Below, one piece after another: positions 1-7,828 of a stretch of 64,000 nucleotides of DNA. The DNA comes from Desulfoferrobacter suflitae (GTDB lineage Bacteria > Desulfobacterota > Syntrophobacteria > Syntrophobacterales > Syntrophobacteraceae), in NCBI RefSeq assembly GCF_022603395.1, contig NZ_JAIBKA010000002.1, positions 1 to 64,000 of the forward strand. The letters are read 5' to 3'. Every line of letters starts with the position of its first letter. Within the stretch, counting starts at the first letter, position 1. The notes under the pieces are model-generated. The model did no database searches, was not told the origin of the DNA, and worked only from the letters and a program-made list of their open reading frames with translations. Both the position numbers and the translations under genes were made by a program.

Positions 1-303
1 GACCAGCACCACGGCCGGCGCGCCGCCAAAGTCCTTGAAGACCTGCAGGGATATTTTGATGATCTTTTCCGAGAAAAGCTCTTCCAGGTGCGGCAGTATA
101 TAATCCTTGGACTTTGCAACGATTTCCTTCAGTCGTTCGAGGTTGTCCCCCTGCACCACAACCAGTTCCCAATCCTGTCGATTCATCCCCGATGGCGCCC
201 ACAATGCCGTATCCAAGACTTCCTGCAACAGCTCCTGCGGGATTTCTCTGGGCATATATTTGCGGATACTTCGACGTTCTTTTATGGCCGAATCCAAATC
301 CAT
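1..303 (-). CDS. Nitroreductase-family flavoprotein, C-terminus outside window
   Basis: The first 101 codons are visible; the gene runs off the left edge of the window. The N-terminus carries the typical nitroreductase opening: an 'IKERRSIRKY' segment about residues 7-16, then 'WAPSGMNRQDWE' around residues 35-46. In this family these residues help bind FMN. Members reduce nitro compounds, quinones or enoates with NAD(P)H; the substrate cannot be told from this fragment. The ATG lies at 301-303. It is transcribed away from the MOSC gene at 713, so 304-712 is a shared divergent upstream region. The family assignment is firm; the specific function is unknown. Confidence 0.85.
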   Translation of the reverse strand, partial: MDLDSAIKERRSIRKYMPREIPQELLQEVLDTALWAPSGMNRQDWELVVVQGDNLERLKEIVAKSKDYILPHLEELFSEKIIKISLQVFKDFGGAPAVVLV

Positions 304-712
304 GGCAATCCACCTTAATTCCGAATAAAAACAATCTTCGCAGGTCTTTCTGCACAGAGCTCTATAACATTATCCCTCATACCATCTTTGCTGTGTTTTT
401 GTACATGTTTTGAACGACGATAATGTCGGGTCAACTTGTTGACCCCCCGGGAACAGACGCGATATTATAGTGTTCCAGTAGAGTTTTCTTTGCCATTTGA
501 TAAACAGGGTTTTCTTTGGGAATCATCTCGCTACCTCGGGGGGATGCAGCCATGGATGCAAGCCTGTGATCGTTCCGCCGGATGCATCACCCGCCTTTTT
601 TGGCGGGAGGTCGCCCAGGCGATGTATGAACGATTGAATGCCATAACCTTTGCAGACTTATTGGAAACCACTGACACAGATTCCCCCTGTAGACGATTCA
701 GGTGTGCGATCC
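304..712. other. Divergent intergenic region with 18-bp palindrome and G+C hairpin
   Basis: This 409-base non-coding stretch separates the nitroreductase (minus) and MOSC (plus) genes. It holds a perfect 18-bp palindrome at 428-445 (GGGTCAAC/GTTGACCC) that could be an operator. It also has a hairpin-forming CCCGCC-T6-GGCGGG element at about 590-608. The T-run is in the loop, so this is not an ordinary terminator. No known riboswitch was recognised. An ORF that crosses the region (436-759) looks non-coding. Confidence 0.4.
428..445. promoter_or_regulatory. Perfect 18-bp palindrome, candidate operator
   Basis: GGGTCAAC at 428-435 is followed directly by its reverse complement GTTGACCC at 438-445, separated by TT. 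It lies between divergent genes. An RNA hairpin would have almost no loop, so a dimeric DNA-binding repressor or activator is the better reading. The regulator is not identified. Confidence 0.35.
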
Positions 713-1144
713 ATGAAAATTGTATCCATTGCGTTCAGCCCAAAGAAAGGAACGCGTAAGACGCGGGTAGATCATGCCGTCGTGATCAAGGACCACGGTT
801 TGGATGGGGATGCTCATGCCGGGGAATGGCACCGGCAGGTAAGCTTTCTGGCGGCTGAAAGCATTGCACGAGCGCGCAGTCAGGGACTCGAGGTTAGCTT
901 TGGCGATTTTGCAGAAAACATTGCCACGGAAGGAATCGATTGGCTTACAGTAGCCCTCGGGACTCAGTTTCAATTGGGTGAAAAGGCTGTTGTCGAGATC
1001 ACTCAGATCGGCAAAGAGTGTCATAAGAAATGCGCCATCTATTACCAGGCCGGGGACTGTATCATGCCGCGCGAGGGTGTTTTTGCCCGGGTTCTCGAGG
1101 GAGGCGTCATTCGAGTGGGGGACGTCATTAGGCGCCTGCAGTGA
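713..1144 (+). CDS. MOSC domain protein
   Basis: 143-residue stand-alone MOSC protein. MOSC domains are the C-terminal part of molybdenum cofactor sulfurases and bind sulfur or molybdenum cofactor; small stand-alone members are common in anaerobes with many molybdoenzymes. Seen here: 'GLDGDAHAG' near residues 28-36 and the signature C-terminal 'GDCIMPREGVFARV', which contains the conserved cysteine thought to carry sulfur. The ATG at 713 begins 'MKIVSIAFSPK', as in other family members. The next gene starts 75 bases downstream on the same strand. A role in Mo cofactor delivery is inferred and fits the Mo-type oxidoreductase at 17028. Confidence 0.85.
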   Translation: MKIVSIAFSPKKGTRKTRVDHAVVIKDHGLDGDAHAGEWHRQVSFLAAESIARARSQGLEVSFGDFAENIATEGIDWLTVALGTQFQLGEKAVVEITQIGKECHKKCAIYYQAGDCIMPREGVFARVLEGGVIRVGDVIRRLQ

Positions 1145-1219
1145 TGCACCGCGTCACCTCGAACAGTGTGCGGTGGGATGATGCGGTTGAGAAGAATTCG
1201 CACCATTTCGGAGAAGATC

Positions 1220-2032
1220 ATGCAAGTGGCATCCATTCAGATGTCCGCTGTTGATGAAGACAAATCCAAGACGATAGACAAGGCGACCGGTCTAATTCGG
1301 TCGTGCCGGGGTTCGGATTTGATCGTTTTGCCGGAAATTTGGAATGTCGGTTTCATGAGCTTCGATCGCTACATACCTGAAGCAGAAAGCAGGGATGGAC
1401 CGACTCTGTCCGCACTGCGGGAACTGGCGGCGGAACTAAAAGCCTACCTGCACAGCGGCAGCTTTGTCGAAAAAGACGGGGATCATTATTATAATTCGAG
1501 TTACCTGATTTCGCCAAAAGGCGATCTGCTGGGGAACTATCGGAAGATCCACCTGTTCGGCTACCATTCCCTGGAAGCTCAAATCCTGACGGCGGGAAAG
1601 AGAATCTCGGTGGTCGCCACACCACTCGGCAGAATCGGCATGGCTACCTGCTACGATCTCCGTTTTCCGGAATTTTTCCGCCGCATGATCGATCTTGGAG
1701 CAGAACTGTTTACCGTTTGTTCGGCCTGGCCGCAGGCGCGACTGGAACACTGGCTTCTGCTCAATCGAGTTCGTGCGCTGGAAAATCAAAGTTACCTTAT
1801 TTCGGCCAACTCCGTTGGCTTTGATCAGGGGATTCTCATGGCAGGCCGCAGCATGACCGTCGACCCATGGGGGATCGCCATAGCAAGTGCCGGAGACCAC
1901 GAAGTGATCCTCAAGGCACAAGTCGATCGTGCTCGAGTAGATCGGGCCCGCGCACAATTTCCAGCCCTGCAGGACCGCGTCGACTGGCTCAACCCCGCAG
2001 CGGGAGCATGTGATGAAACTTCGCCTGTGTGA
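1220..2032 (+). CDS. Carbon-nitrogen hydrolase (nitrilase superfamily, omega-amidase-like)
   Basis: 270-residue member of the nitrilase superfamily, which hydrolyses C-N bonds of amides or nitriles. The three catalytic residues are visible: Glu in 'LPEIWN', Lys in 'YRKIHLFG' and Cys in 'TCYDLRFPEF'. Length and motif spacing resemble omega-amidase/Nit2-type enzymes, which deaminate alpha-ketoglutaramate or alpha-ketosuccinamate. The start at 1220 follows a GGAG site, and 'MQVASIQMS' matches the usual beginning of the fold. The 3' end overlaps the downstream 2-oxoacid oxidoreductase alpha gene by 20 bases, so the genes are probably co-transcribed. An omega-amidase feeding 2-oxoacids to KorAB would make sense, but that link is inference. 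Confidence 0.85.
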   Translation: MQVASIQMSAVDEDKSKTIDKATGLIRSCRGSDLIVLPEIWNVGFMSFDRYIPEAESRDGPTLSALRELAAELKAYLHSGSFVEKDGDHYYNSSYLISPKGDLLGNYRKIHLFGYHSLEAQILTAGKRISVVATPLGRIGMATCYDLRFPEFFRRMIDLGAELFTVCSAWPQARLEHWLLLNRVRALENQSYLISANSVGFDQGILMAGRSMTVDPWGIAIASAGDHEVILKAQVDRARVDRARAQFPALQDRVDWLNPAAGACDETSPV

Positions 2033-3131
2033 CGGCAACGAAGCGCTGGCATGGGCTGCTTTTGAAGCCGGCTGCCGCTTTTTTGCCGGGTATCCCATCA
2101 CGCCGGCCACATCGATCTTCAACGCCATGCTGAACATCCTCCCACCCGCCGGCGGTATCGTTTTGCAGGCGGAAGATGAAATAGCCGCCATGGGGTATTG
2201 CATCGGAGCATCCATGTGCGGTCTGAAAGCCATGACGGCCACTTCCGGTCCGGGTCTCAGCCTTTACTCGGAGCAGCTTTCATTCGCCATAGGGTCTGAG
2301 ATACCGCTGGTGGTCGTCGATGTTCAACGCCTCGGCCCTTCCACCGGATCCGCTACCAAGGGCGCCGATGGGGATATCCAGTTTTTGCGCTGGGGCACTT
2401 CCGGGGGCCTGCCGGTGATCGTACTTGCTCCGGTGGACGCGGGGGATTGTTTCACTTTGACCCTGCACGCCTTTAATTTGGCTGAGCAATATCGCTGCCC
2501 GGTGTTTCTTGCCTCCAACAAGGAAGTGGCACTGACCCGGGAAACTGTCGACTGGAGCAGCATGGAACGACCAGCAATAATCGATCGCGCTCCTCCCCGT
2601 GCCGACCGGCCGTTCCTGCCTTTCCAACCGCTTCCCGACAGCGACGTGCCGGGCTTCCTGCCCCTGGGAGATGCCACTCTGGTGCGGCAGACGTCTTCGA
2701 CTCATGGCACGGACGCCTATATCACCACCGATCCCGCCGTCATTTCATCTATCAATGAGCGCATGAAGCGCAAAGTCGAGAGCCGGGTCGACCGCTTCAG
2801 TTACGCGCAGGCGGTCATCGAACCGCAGGCCGAAACCATGATCGTCACCTACGGCATTACCGGGAGGGCGGCGCGAGACGCCTGCAAGGAGCTCAAAGCC
2901 CGGGGGAAACCCGCTTCCCTCCTGATTCTCAAGACCCTTTGGCCGGTCCCCGAGGAACTCATCCGGCAGCAGACTCAGGATGCCAAACGCGTGCTCGTAG
3001 TAGAGATGAACCTCGGCCAGTACGTCACGGAAGTGAAGCGTATCCTGAAGCATAAGTCCGTTGAATTCCTGGGGCAGATGAACGGCCGTTTGATCACTCC
3101 CGCACAGATCAGGGAGGCGGCCATTGGCTAG
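2013..3131 (+). CDS. korA: 2-oxoacid:ferredoxin oxidoreductase, alpha subunit
   Basis: 372-residue alpha subunit of a thiamine-dependent 2-oxoacid:ferredoxin oxidoreductase, which oxidatively decarboxylates a 2-oxoacid and coenzyme A to acyl-CoA while reducing ferredoxin. The pyrimidine-binding motif 'GYPITPAT' lies near residue 30, followed by 'EDEIAAMG' with the conserved Glu that contacts TPP. 'TSGPGLSLYSEQ' is also typical. A GGGAG site precedes the ATG at 2013 by six bases; a GTG at 2010 is possible. It overlaps the beta gene by 8 bases. 2-Oxoglutarate or a branched 2-oxoacid is the likely substrate by family resemblance; the sequence alone does not settle it. Confidence 0.88.
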   Translation: MKLRLCDGNEALAWAAFEAGCRFFAGYPITPATSIFNAMLNILPPAGGIVLQAEDEIAAMGYCIGASMCGLKAMTATSGPGLSLYSEQLSFAIGSEIPLVVVDVQRLGPSTGSATKGADGDIQFLRWGTSGGLPVIVLAPVDAGDCFTLTLHAFNLAEQYRCPVFLASNKEVALTRETVDWSSMERPAIIDRAPPRADRPFLPFQPLPDSDVPGFLPLGDATLVRQTSSTHGTDAYITTDPAVISSINERMKRKVESRVDRFSYAQAVIEPQAETMIVTYGITGRAARDACKELKARGKPASLLILKTLWPVPEELIRQQTQDAKRVLVVEMNLGQYVTEVKRILKHKSVEFLGQMNGRLITPAQIREAAIG

Positions 3132-4467
3132 CTTACTTAACAAGAATCGCCCTCCGGTGTTTTGCCCCGGCTGTTCACACGAAACCGTACTGCGCGCTCT
3201 TGACCGAGCCTTTCAGAATATGGGCCTGTGCCGGAACCAGATCGTGATGGTAAGCGACATCGGCTGTTCCGGGTTGTTTGACACTTTCTTCAACACACAC
3301 GCCTTGCATGGACTGCATGGCCGGGCGTTGACCTATGCCGCCGGAATCAAGCTGGCACGCCCGGACCTGCAGGTGGTGGTGACAATGGGCGATGGGGGTC
3401 TCGGTATCGGGGGCGCCCATCTACTCGCCGCGTGCCGGAGGAACCTGGATCTCACGCTGCTCCTGCTCAACAATTTCAACTTCGCCATGACCGGTGGCCA
3501 GTTCTCGTCCACAACACCTGCTGCGGCTTCCATCGGCTCGGGGTTTTTGAACAGCATCGAACGCCCCATGGACGCCGGCCAAGTAGCAACAGCGGCAGGC
3601 GCTCCCTATGTTGCCCGGGTATCCGCGTACCATAGGAATCTCGCCCACCTGCTGGAATGTGCCCTGCGTTATCGCGGTTTCAGCTTCGTCGATATCCAGG
3701 GCATCTGCCCGGGCCGCTACCTGAAACACAACAGGTTGACGCCGCAAATGATCAATGAGAACCTGTCCAAACTGCATCCTTTGGAGGGTGCCGTTGCAGA
3801 AAATGAACGACCGGAATATTTCGACGCGTATGCCAGCATCACCGCACGGCTAAAGCCGGCCGAGCCGCCCAGCCCGATCGAAGTAACCTGCAAACCGCCC
3901 GACTCCGAACGCCAGGAGATTGTATTGCTCGGCAAAGCGGGACAACGTATTCAGACAGCGGGTGAAGTTCTGTGCATTGCCGGTTTGACCGCCGGGTTGC
4001 AGGTCACGCAAAAGACCGATTACGCCATCACGGTCATGACCGGTCCCTCGGTAAGCGAAGTGATACTGTCGCCGCAAGCCATCCATTTCACAGGGATCAC
4101 CCAACCAACCATTGTCATTGCTCTGGCCAAGGAAGGAATCGATCGTCACCGGGATATGTTTTCCCGGCTGGATTCCAAGACCCTGCTCATTCAGGCAACT
4201 GGAATCGCTGTTCCCGCCAGCCGGGCCCGAGTGATCTCGCTCGATTTCCAGGCACTGCACCTCAAAAAATCCGACTGGGCGCTGGCCTGTCTTGCGGTTT
4301 TGGCCGCAATGAACAAAGCCATCAGCCGCGCCATGCTGGACGCTGCGATCAATCTGCAGTTCAAGCCGCCCGTGCGCGAGACCGTGAAAGCCCTCATCCA
4401 TCACACCTTCACCAAAACTTTCATGCAGCGTAACGCCTGTATTGAATCCATCACGGAAAATTTTTAG
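3124..4467 (+). CDS. korB: 2-oxoacid:ferredoxin oxidoreductase, fused beta-gamma subunit
   Basis: 447 residues, longer than a usual beta subunit (about 250-290). Residues 1-255 are the TPP-binding beta domain: 'FCPGCSHE' near residue 13, then the TPP motif 'GDGGLGIGG' ending in 'NNFNFAMTGGQ'. Residues from about 265 on match a gamma domain: 'IVLLGKAGQRIQTAGEVL', then 'SVSEVILS' as in PorC/KorC. The gene therefore encodes beta and gamma as one chain. A TTG start at 3124 is chosen because it follows an AGGGAGG site and no ATG is available before the first motif. No separate ferredoxin-like delta gene is nearby. With korA it should form a complete cytoplasmic acyl-CoA-forming enzyme that reduces ferredoxin. 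Confidence 0.87.
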   Translation: MASLLNKNRPPVFCPGCSHETVLRALDRAFQNMGLCRNQIVMVSDIGCSGLFDTFFNTHALHGLHGRALTYAAGIKLARPDLQVVVTMGDGGLGIGGAHLLAACRRNLDLTLLLLNNFNFAMTGGQFSSTTPAAASIGSGFLNSIERPMDAGQVATAAGAPYVARVSAYHRNLAHLLECALRYRGFSFVDIQGICPGRYLKHNRLTPQMINENLSKLHPLEGAVAENERPEYFDAYASITARLKPAEPPSPIEVTCKPPDSERQEIVLLGKAGQRIQTAGEVLCIAGLTAGLQVTQKTDYAITVMTGPSVSEVILSPQAIHFTGITQPTIVIALAKEGIDRHRDMFSRLDSKTLLIQATGIAVPASRARVISLDFQALHLKKSDWALACLAVLAAMNKAISRAMLDAAINLQFKPPVRETVKALIHHTFTKTFMQRNACIESITENF

Positions 4468-4588
4468 ACGGTTGTTCCCTGATCAACATGGTAACATCTT
4501 CGTGGCGACCCATGACCTGCGTCTTTAAAGGCGGCGATTGCATCACAGCAACCTAAACTTTGTATCACAGCGTGACAGGAGCATACTG

Positions 4589-5131
4589 ATGATTGTCCCG
4601 ACCAAGGCATTTTTCACCAAGGGGATTGGCTTCCACAAAAATGAACTCCAATCGTACGAACTGGCGCTGCGCGATGCACGCATTGAAACGCAGAATATTG
4701 TCAGTGTATCGAGCATCTTCCCGCCCGAGTGTCAAATCATCGGTTTGGAGGAGGGATTGAGGCTTCTGAAGCCCGGACAGATCACATTTTGCGTTATGGC
4801 CAAGCTGAGTGCCAACGAGTACGGCAGAATGATCGGCGCATCCGTCGGCATCGCTTTCCCTGCCGACCGCAGACATTACGGCTATATCAGCGAGTATCAT
4901 GCATTTGGCAAGGAAGAGATCGAGGTGGGAGATTTTGCCGAGGACCTGGCTTCCACCATGCTTGCCACAACCCTCGGCGTGGAGTTCGATCCGGACAAGG
5001 ACTACGACGAGAGAAGAGAGATTTATTTGATGAGCGGAAAGGTTGTTGAAGCATTATCTTTTCCGTGTGTCGCCATGGGCAGAAAAGGCGGCTACGTGAC
5101 GGTGATATCCTGTGCGGTATTCATCGAGTGA
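4589..5131 (+). CDS. pdaD: Pyruvoyl-dependent arginine decarboxylase
   Basis: 180-residue PvlArgDC proenzyme, which makes agmatine from arginine for polyamine synthesis. The self-cleavage site is visible in 'IVSVSSIFPP' near residues 38-47; cleavage between the two serines turns the second into the pyruvoyl group. Downstream residues ('AFGKEEIEVGDFAEDLA', 'VVEALSFPCVAMGRKGGYV') also match the family. ACAGGAG precedes the ATG at 4589. The family is best known from archaea and occurs in some anaerobic bacteria and chlamydiae in place of PLP-dependent SpeA. There is no neighbouring spermidine gene. 121 bases separate it from korB, so it may have its own promoter. Confidence 0.88.
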   Translation: MIVPTKAFFTKGIGFHKNELQSYELALRDARIETQNIVSVSSIFPPECQIIGLEEGLRLLKPGQITFCVMAKLSANEYGRMIGASVGIAFPADRRHYGYISEYHAFGKEEIEVGDFAEDLASTMLATTLGVEFDPDKDYDERREIYLMSGKVVEALSFPCVAMGRKGGYVTVISCAVFIE

Positions 5132-5235
5132 CGGGCCGTTTGGGGGCTGCTGCGGACCCCCATTCATCGGAGAAGAAGTTTTCTGTTCGGCCGACCGGAA
5201 TATTTTTTCCAACTCCTCGCTCGGAGGTTACAATC

Positions 5236-6639
5236 ATGTTCGATGGTTTGGATCCTGTTTTGCTGTCCCGTATCCAGTTTGCCTTCACCATTTCCTTCCA
5301 CATTCTTTTTCCGGCCTTCACTATAGGACTGGCGAGCTGGCTTGCCGTGCTCGAGTGGCGCTGGTTGAGGACGGGCAACCCCGTCTATGCGGAAGTTTAT
5401 CGCATGTGGGTCAAGATTTTCGCCGTCACCTTTGGCATGGGGGTTGTCTCCGGCGTGGTCATGTCTTTTCAGTTGGGCACCAACTGGTCGGTCTTTTCCG
5501 ACCGGGCCGGAAATGTACTAGGCCCGCTACTGGGATTCGAGGTACTGACTGCGTTCTTCCTGGAAGCCTCTTTCCTTGGGGTGATGCTGTTCGGCTGGAA
5601 CCGGGTGAGCCCCAGGATGCACTTTTCAGCGACCGTCATCGTGGCGGTTGGGACCCTCATTTCCGCCTTCTGGATCTTGTCTGCCAACAGTTGGATGCAG
5701 ACACCGCAGGGATTCGCCGTGGCGAAGGACGGCCTGTTTTACCCGAGCAACTGGCTGCAGATTATCTTCAACCCTTCTTTTCCATTCCGTTTTGTGCACA
5801 TGGTCACGGCCGCCTACCTGACCACCGCCTTCGTGGTGGCGGGAGTCGGCGCCTTCTACCTGTGGCGCAGCATCTATCTCAGGCATGCTCGAGTGATGCT
5901 GGGAATGGCCATGATCATGGCCATTTTCGTGGCCCCGGTGCAGTTGCTGCTGGGCGACATGCACGGGCTCAACACCCTCGAACATCAGCCCACCAAGGTT
6001 GCCGCCATCGAAGGTCTTTGGGAAACCGAGCGAGGCGCTCCACTGCGGCTGTTTGGCTGGCCGGACCAGGAACACGAGATCACCCGCTATGCCATTGAAA
6101 TTCCCAGGTTGTCGAGTCTCATCCTGACCCATAGCCTGGACGGTGAAGTGAAGGGACTGAAGCACTGGCCCAGGAATGAGCGCCCTCCAGTGGCAGCGGT
6201 TTTCTGGTCGTTTCGCATCATGGTGGGAATCGGGATACTGATGATTGTGACCGGCCTCAGCGGACTGGTTCTGTTCTTGAGAAAACGCTTGTTTGATACC
6301 CGCTGGTTTCAATATTGGTGCATGGCCTTGACTCCTGCCGGGTTCCTTGCCGTCCTGGCAGGCTGGCTCGTCACCGAGGTCGGCCGGCAGCCTTACATCA
6401 TCCAGGGCTATATGCGCACGGCTGATGCCGGATCGCCCCTGCTGTCGACACCCGTTGCCATGTCACTGACTGCCTTTATCGTCACCTATAGCTTCGTGTT
6501 CGGCGCCGGCACCTACTACATTCTGAAATTGATCGCCAACGGGCCCGATACCGAGGATGATGCCTATGGCTCCCACGGCGTCAAACAGCCGCCCCTCATC
6601 ACCACCTTAGGTTCCGAAAAAGGAGGCCGCCATGTTTAG
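5236..6639 (+). CDS. cydA: Cytochrome bd quinol oxidase subunit I
   Basis: 467-residue integral membrane subunit I of cytochrome bd, which oxidises quinol and reduces oxygen to water using hemes b558, b595 and d. It has the expected N-terminus 'LLSRIQFAFTISFHILFPA' with the heme-ligand His near residue 20. 'EVGRQPYIIQGYMRT' lies around residue 385. At 467 residues it lacks the long E. coli-type Q-loop and resembles the short CIO/CydA class. The ATG at 5236 follows GGAGG. It overlaps cydB by 8 bases. In an anaerobe this oxidase most likely removes oxygen; that role is inferred. Confidence 0.93.
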   Translation: MFDGLDPVLLSRIQFAFTISFHILFPAFTIGLASWLAVLEWRWLRTGNPVYAEVYRMWVKIFAVTFGMGVVSGVVMSFQLGTNWSVFSDRAGNVLGPLLGFEVLTAFFLEASFLGVMLFGWNRVSPRMHFSATVIVAVGTLISAFWILSANSWMQTPQGFAVAKDGLFYPSNWLQIIFNPSFPFRFVHMVTAAYLTTAFVVAGVGAFYLWRSIYLRHARVMLGMAMIMAIFVAPVQLLLGDMHGLNTLEHQPTKVAAIEGLWETERGAPLRLFGWPDQEHEITRYAIEIPRLSSLILTHSLDGEVKGLKHWPRNERPPVAAVFWSFRIMVGIGILMIVTGLSGLVLFLRKRLFDTRWFQYWCMALTPAGFLAVLAGWLVTEVGRQPYIIQGYMRTADAGSPLLSTPVAMSLTAFIVTYSFVFGAGTYYILKLIANGPDTEDDAYGSHGVKQPPLITTLGSEKGGRHV

Positions 6640-7648
6640 TTTCGATACCTTCCTGGATTTGCCCCTCATTTGGTTCGGCCTCATCGCTGCGGCAATATTT
6701 CTTTATGTACTGCTCGACGGTTTCGATTTGGGAGTGGGCATTTTGTTTCCCTTTGCCCCCTCTGAACAGTGCCGCGACAGGATGATGAATTCCATCGCCC
6801 CGTTCTGGGACGGCAATGAAACCTGGCTGGTGCTGAGCGGCGGTGGGCTGTTTGCCGCGTTCCCGCTGGCCTACTCGATTCTGATGCCGGCACTTTATAT
6901 TCCGGTCACCTGCATGCTGCTGGGATTGATTTTTCGTGGGGTGGCCTTCGAATTTCGCTTCAAGGCGCACAGGTCTCGCGGGATATGGGACTACTCGTTC
7001 CATTTTGGCTCGCTTGCGGCCGCTTTGATGCAGGGCATGATTCTGGGGGCATTTGTGCAGGGAATTGCGGTGGAAGGCCGCAGTTTTGGCGGGAGCCCTT
7101 TGGACTGGCTGAATGCCTACAGTGTCATGACAGGGATAGCGCTCATCTTTGGCTATGCCTTGCTGGGAGCCACCTGGCTGGTGATGAAAACGGACGGCAT
7201 CGCACAGGTCTGGGCGAGAAAGTGTGCGGCTTACGTGCTGGGCCTTGTCGGGCTGTTTCTGGTAGTGGTCAGCATCAGCATGCCAATGATGGATGAACGG
7301 ATTCAGAACTTGTGGTTCAGCTCTCCCAATCTATTTCGTCTACTGCCCGTCCCTTTGCTGACAATATTTTTCTTCGGCCTGATTTGGTCGGATCTCCACA
7401 GGGGGCATGAAACCCGACCTTTTTTCCTCGGCATCGGAGTCTTCCTGACCGGTTACATCGGCCTTGGCGTCAGCTTATGGCCGTGGCTGGTACCGTTTGA
7501 AGTCACCTTTCGGCAGGCGGCGGCGGCGGGACCGACCCAGTCCCTGCTGCTGGTCGGCACAGTGATCCTGCTGCCGGTGGTGCTCACATACACAGCCTAT
7601 TGCTACTACATCTTTCGCGGCAAGGCATCCCATGAAAGCACTTACTGA
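6632..7648 (+). CDS. cydB: Cytochrome bd quinol oxidase subunit II
   Basis: 338-residue multi-pass membrane protein, the structural partner of CydA. The N-terminal 'YVLLDGFDLGVG' (about residues 26-37) and 'NGNETWLVL'-type segment 'WDGNETWLVLSGGGLFAAFP' are hallmarks of the family. The ATG at 6632 has an AGGAGG site 5 bases upstream, inside the end of cydA. Its 3' end overlaps a 42-codon membrane ORF by 17 bases, so all three are probably translated from one mRNA. Confidence 0.93.
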   Translation: MFSFDTFLDLPLIWFGLIAAAIFLYVLLDGFDLGVGILFPFAPSEQCRDRMMNSIAPFWDGNETWLVLSGGGLFAAFPLAYSILMPALYIPVTCMLLGLIFRGVAFEFRFKAHRSRGIWDYSFHFGSLAAALMQGMILGAFVQGIAVEGRSFGGSPLDWLNAYSVMTGIALIFGYALLGATWLVMKTDGIAQVWARKCAAYVLGLVGLFLVVVSISMPMMDERIQNLWFSSPNLFRLLPVPLLTIFFFGLIWSDLHRGHETRPFFLGIGVFLTGYIGLGVSLWPWLVPFEVTFRQAAAAGPTQSLLLVGTVILLPVVLTYTAYCYYIFRGKASHESTY

Positions 7649-7760
7649 CAAGCAACGACAATGGCTATGGTTTGCACTGCTGTGGCTTGGAGGGCTATGT
7701 ACCGCGGCGACCCTCGCTCATATTTTTCGGTGGCTCCTCTCGGTTGCCCGGGGAATTTAG
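7632..7760 (+). CDS. Small single-pass membrane subunit of cytochrome bd (CydX/DUF2474-like)
   Basis: A 42-residue ORF begins at ATG 7632, inside the last codons of cydB, and ends with TAG at 7760. It starts 'MKALTDKQRQWLWFALLWLG' and has one hydrophobic helix (about residues 11-31) flanked by basic residues. Size, position directly after cydB and the 'RQWLWF..LW' pattern fit the DUF2474/CydX class of small accessory subunits that stabilise cytochrome bd. The 17-base overlap with cydB suggests coupled translation. The call depends on context and sequence pattern; homology was not tested. Confidence 0.75.
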   Translation: MKALTDKQRQWLWFALLWLGGLCTAATLAHIFRWLLSVARGI

Positions 7761-7828
7761 AACCCTCTGTTCTCCATCGATACATTGCCAAACCACGCCC
7801 GACGCCTTGGGAGAACCCCTCATTTGCT

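Noticed and set aside
520-620. Possible Mo cofactor or cyclic-di-GMP riboswitch before the MOSC gene
   Set aside because: Conserved core bases of either class could not be matched; only a hairpin with a T-loop is present.
436-759. 107-codon ORF in the region before the MOSC gene
   Set aside because: No ribosome site, no recognisable motif, and it overlaps the true MOSC start by about 45 bases; it spans the palindrome and hairpin.
5112-6098. 328-codon plus-strand ORF overlapping cydA in another frame
   Set aside because: A shadow of the strongly supported cydA coding frame, with biased, Gly/Arg/His-rich content.
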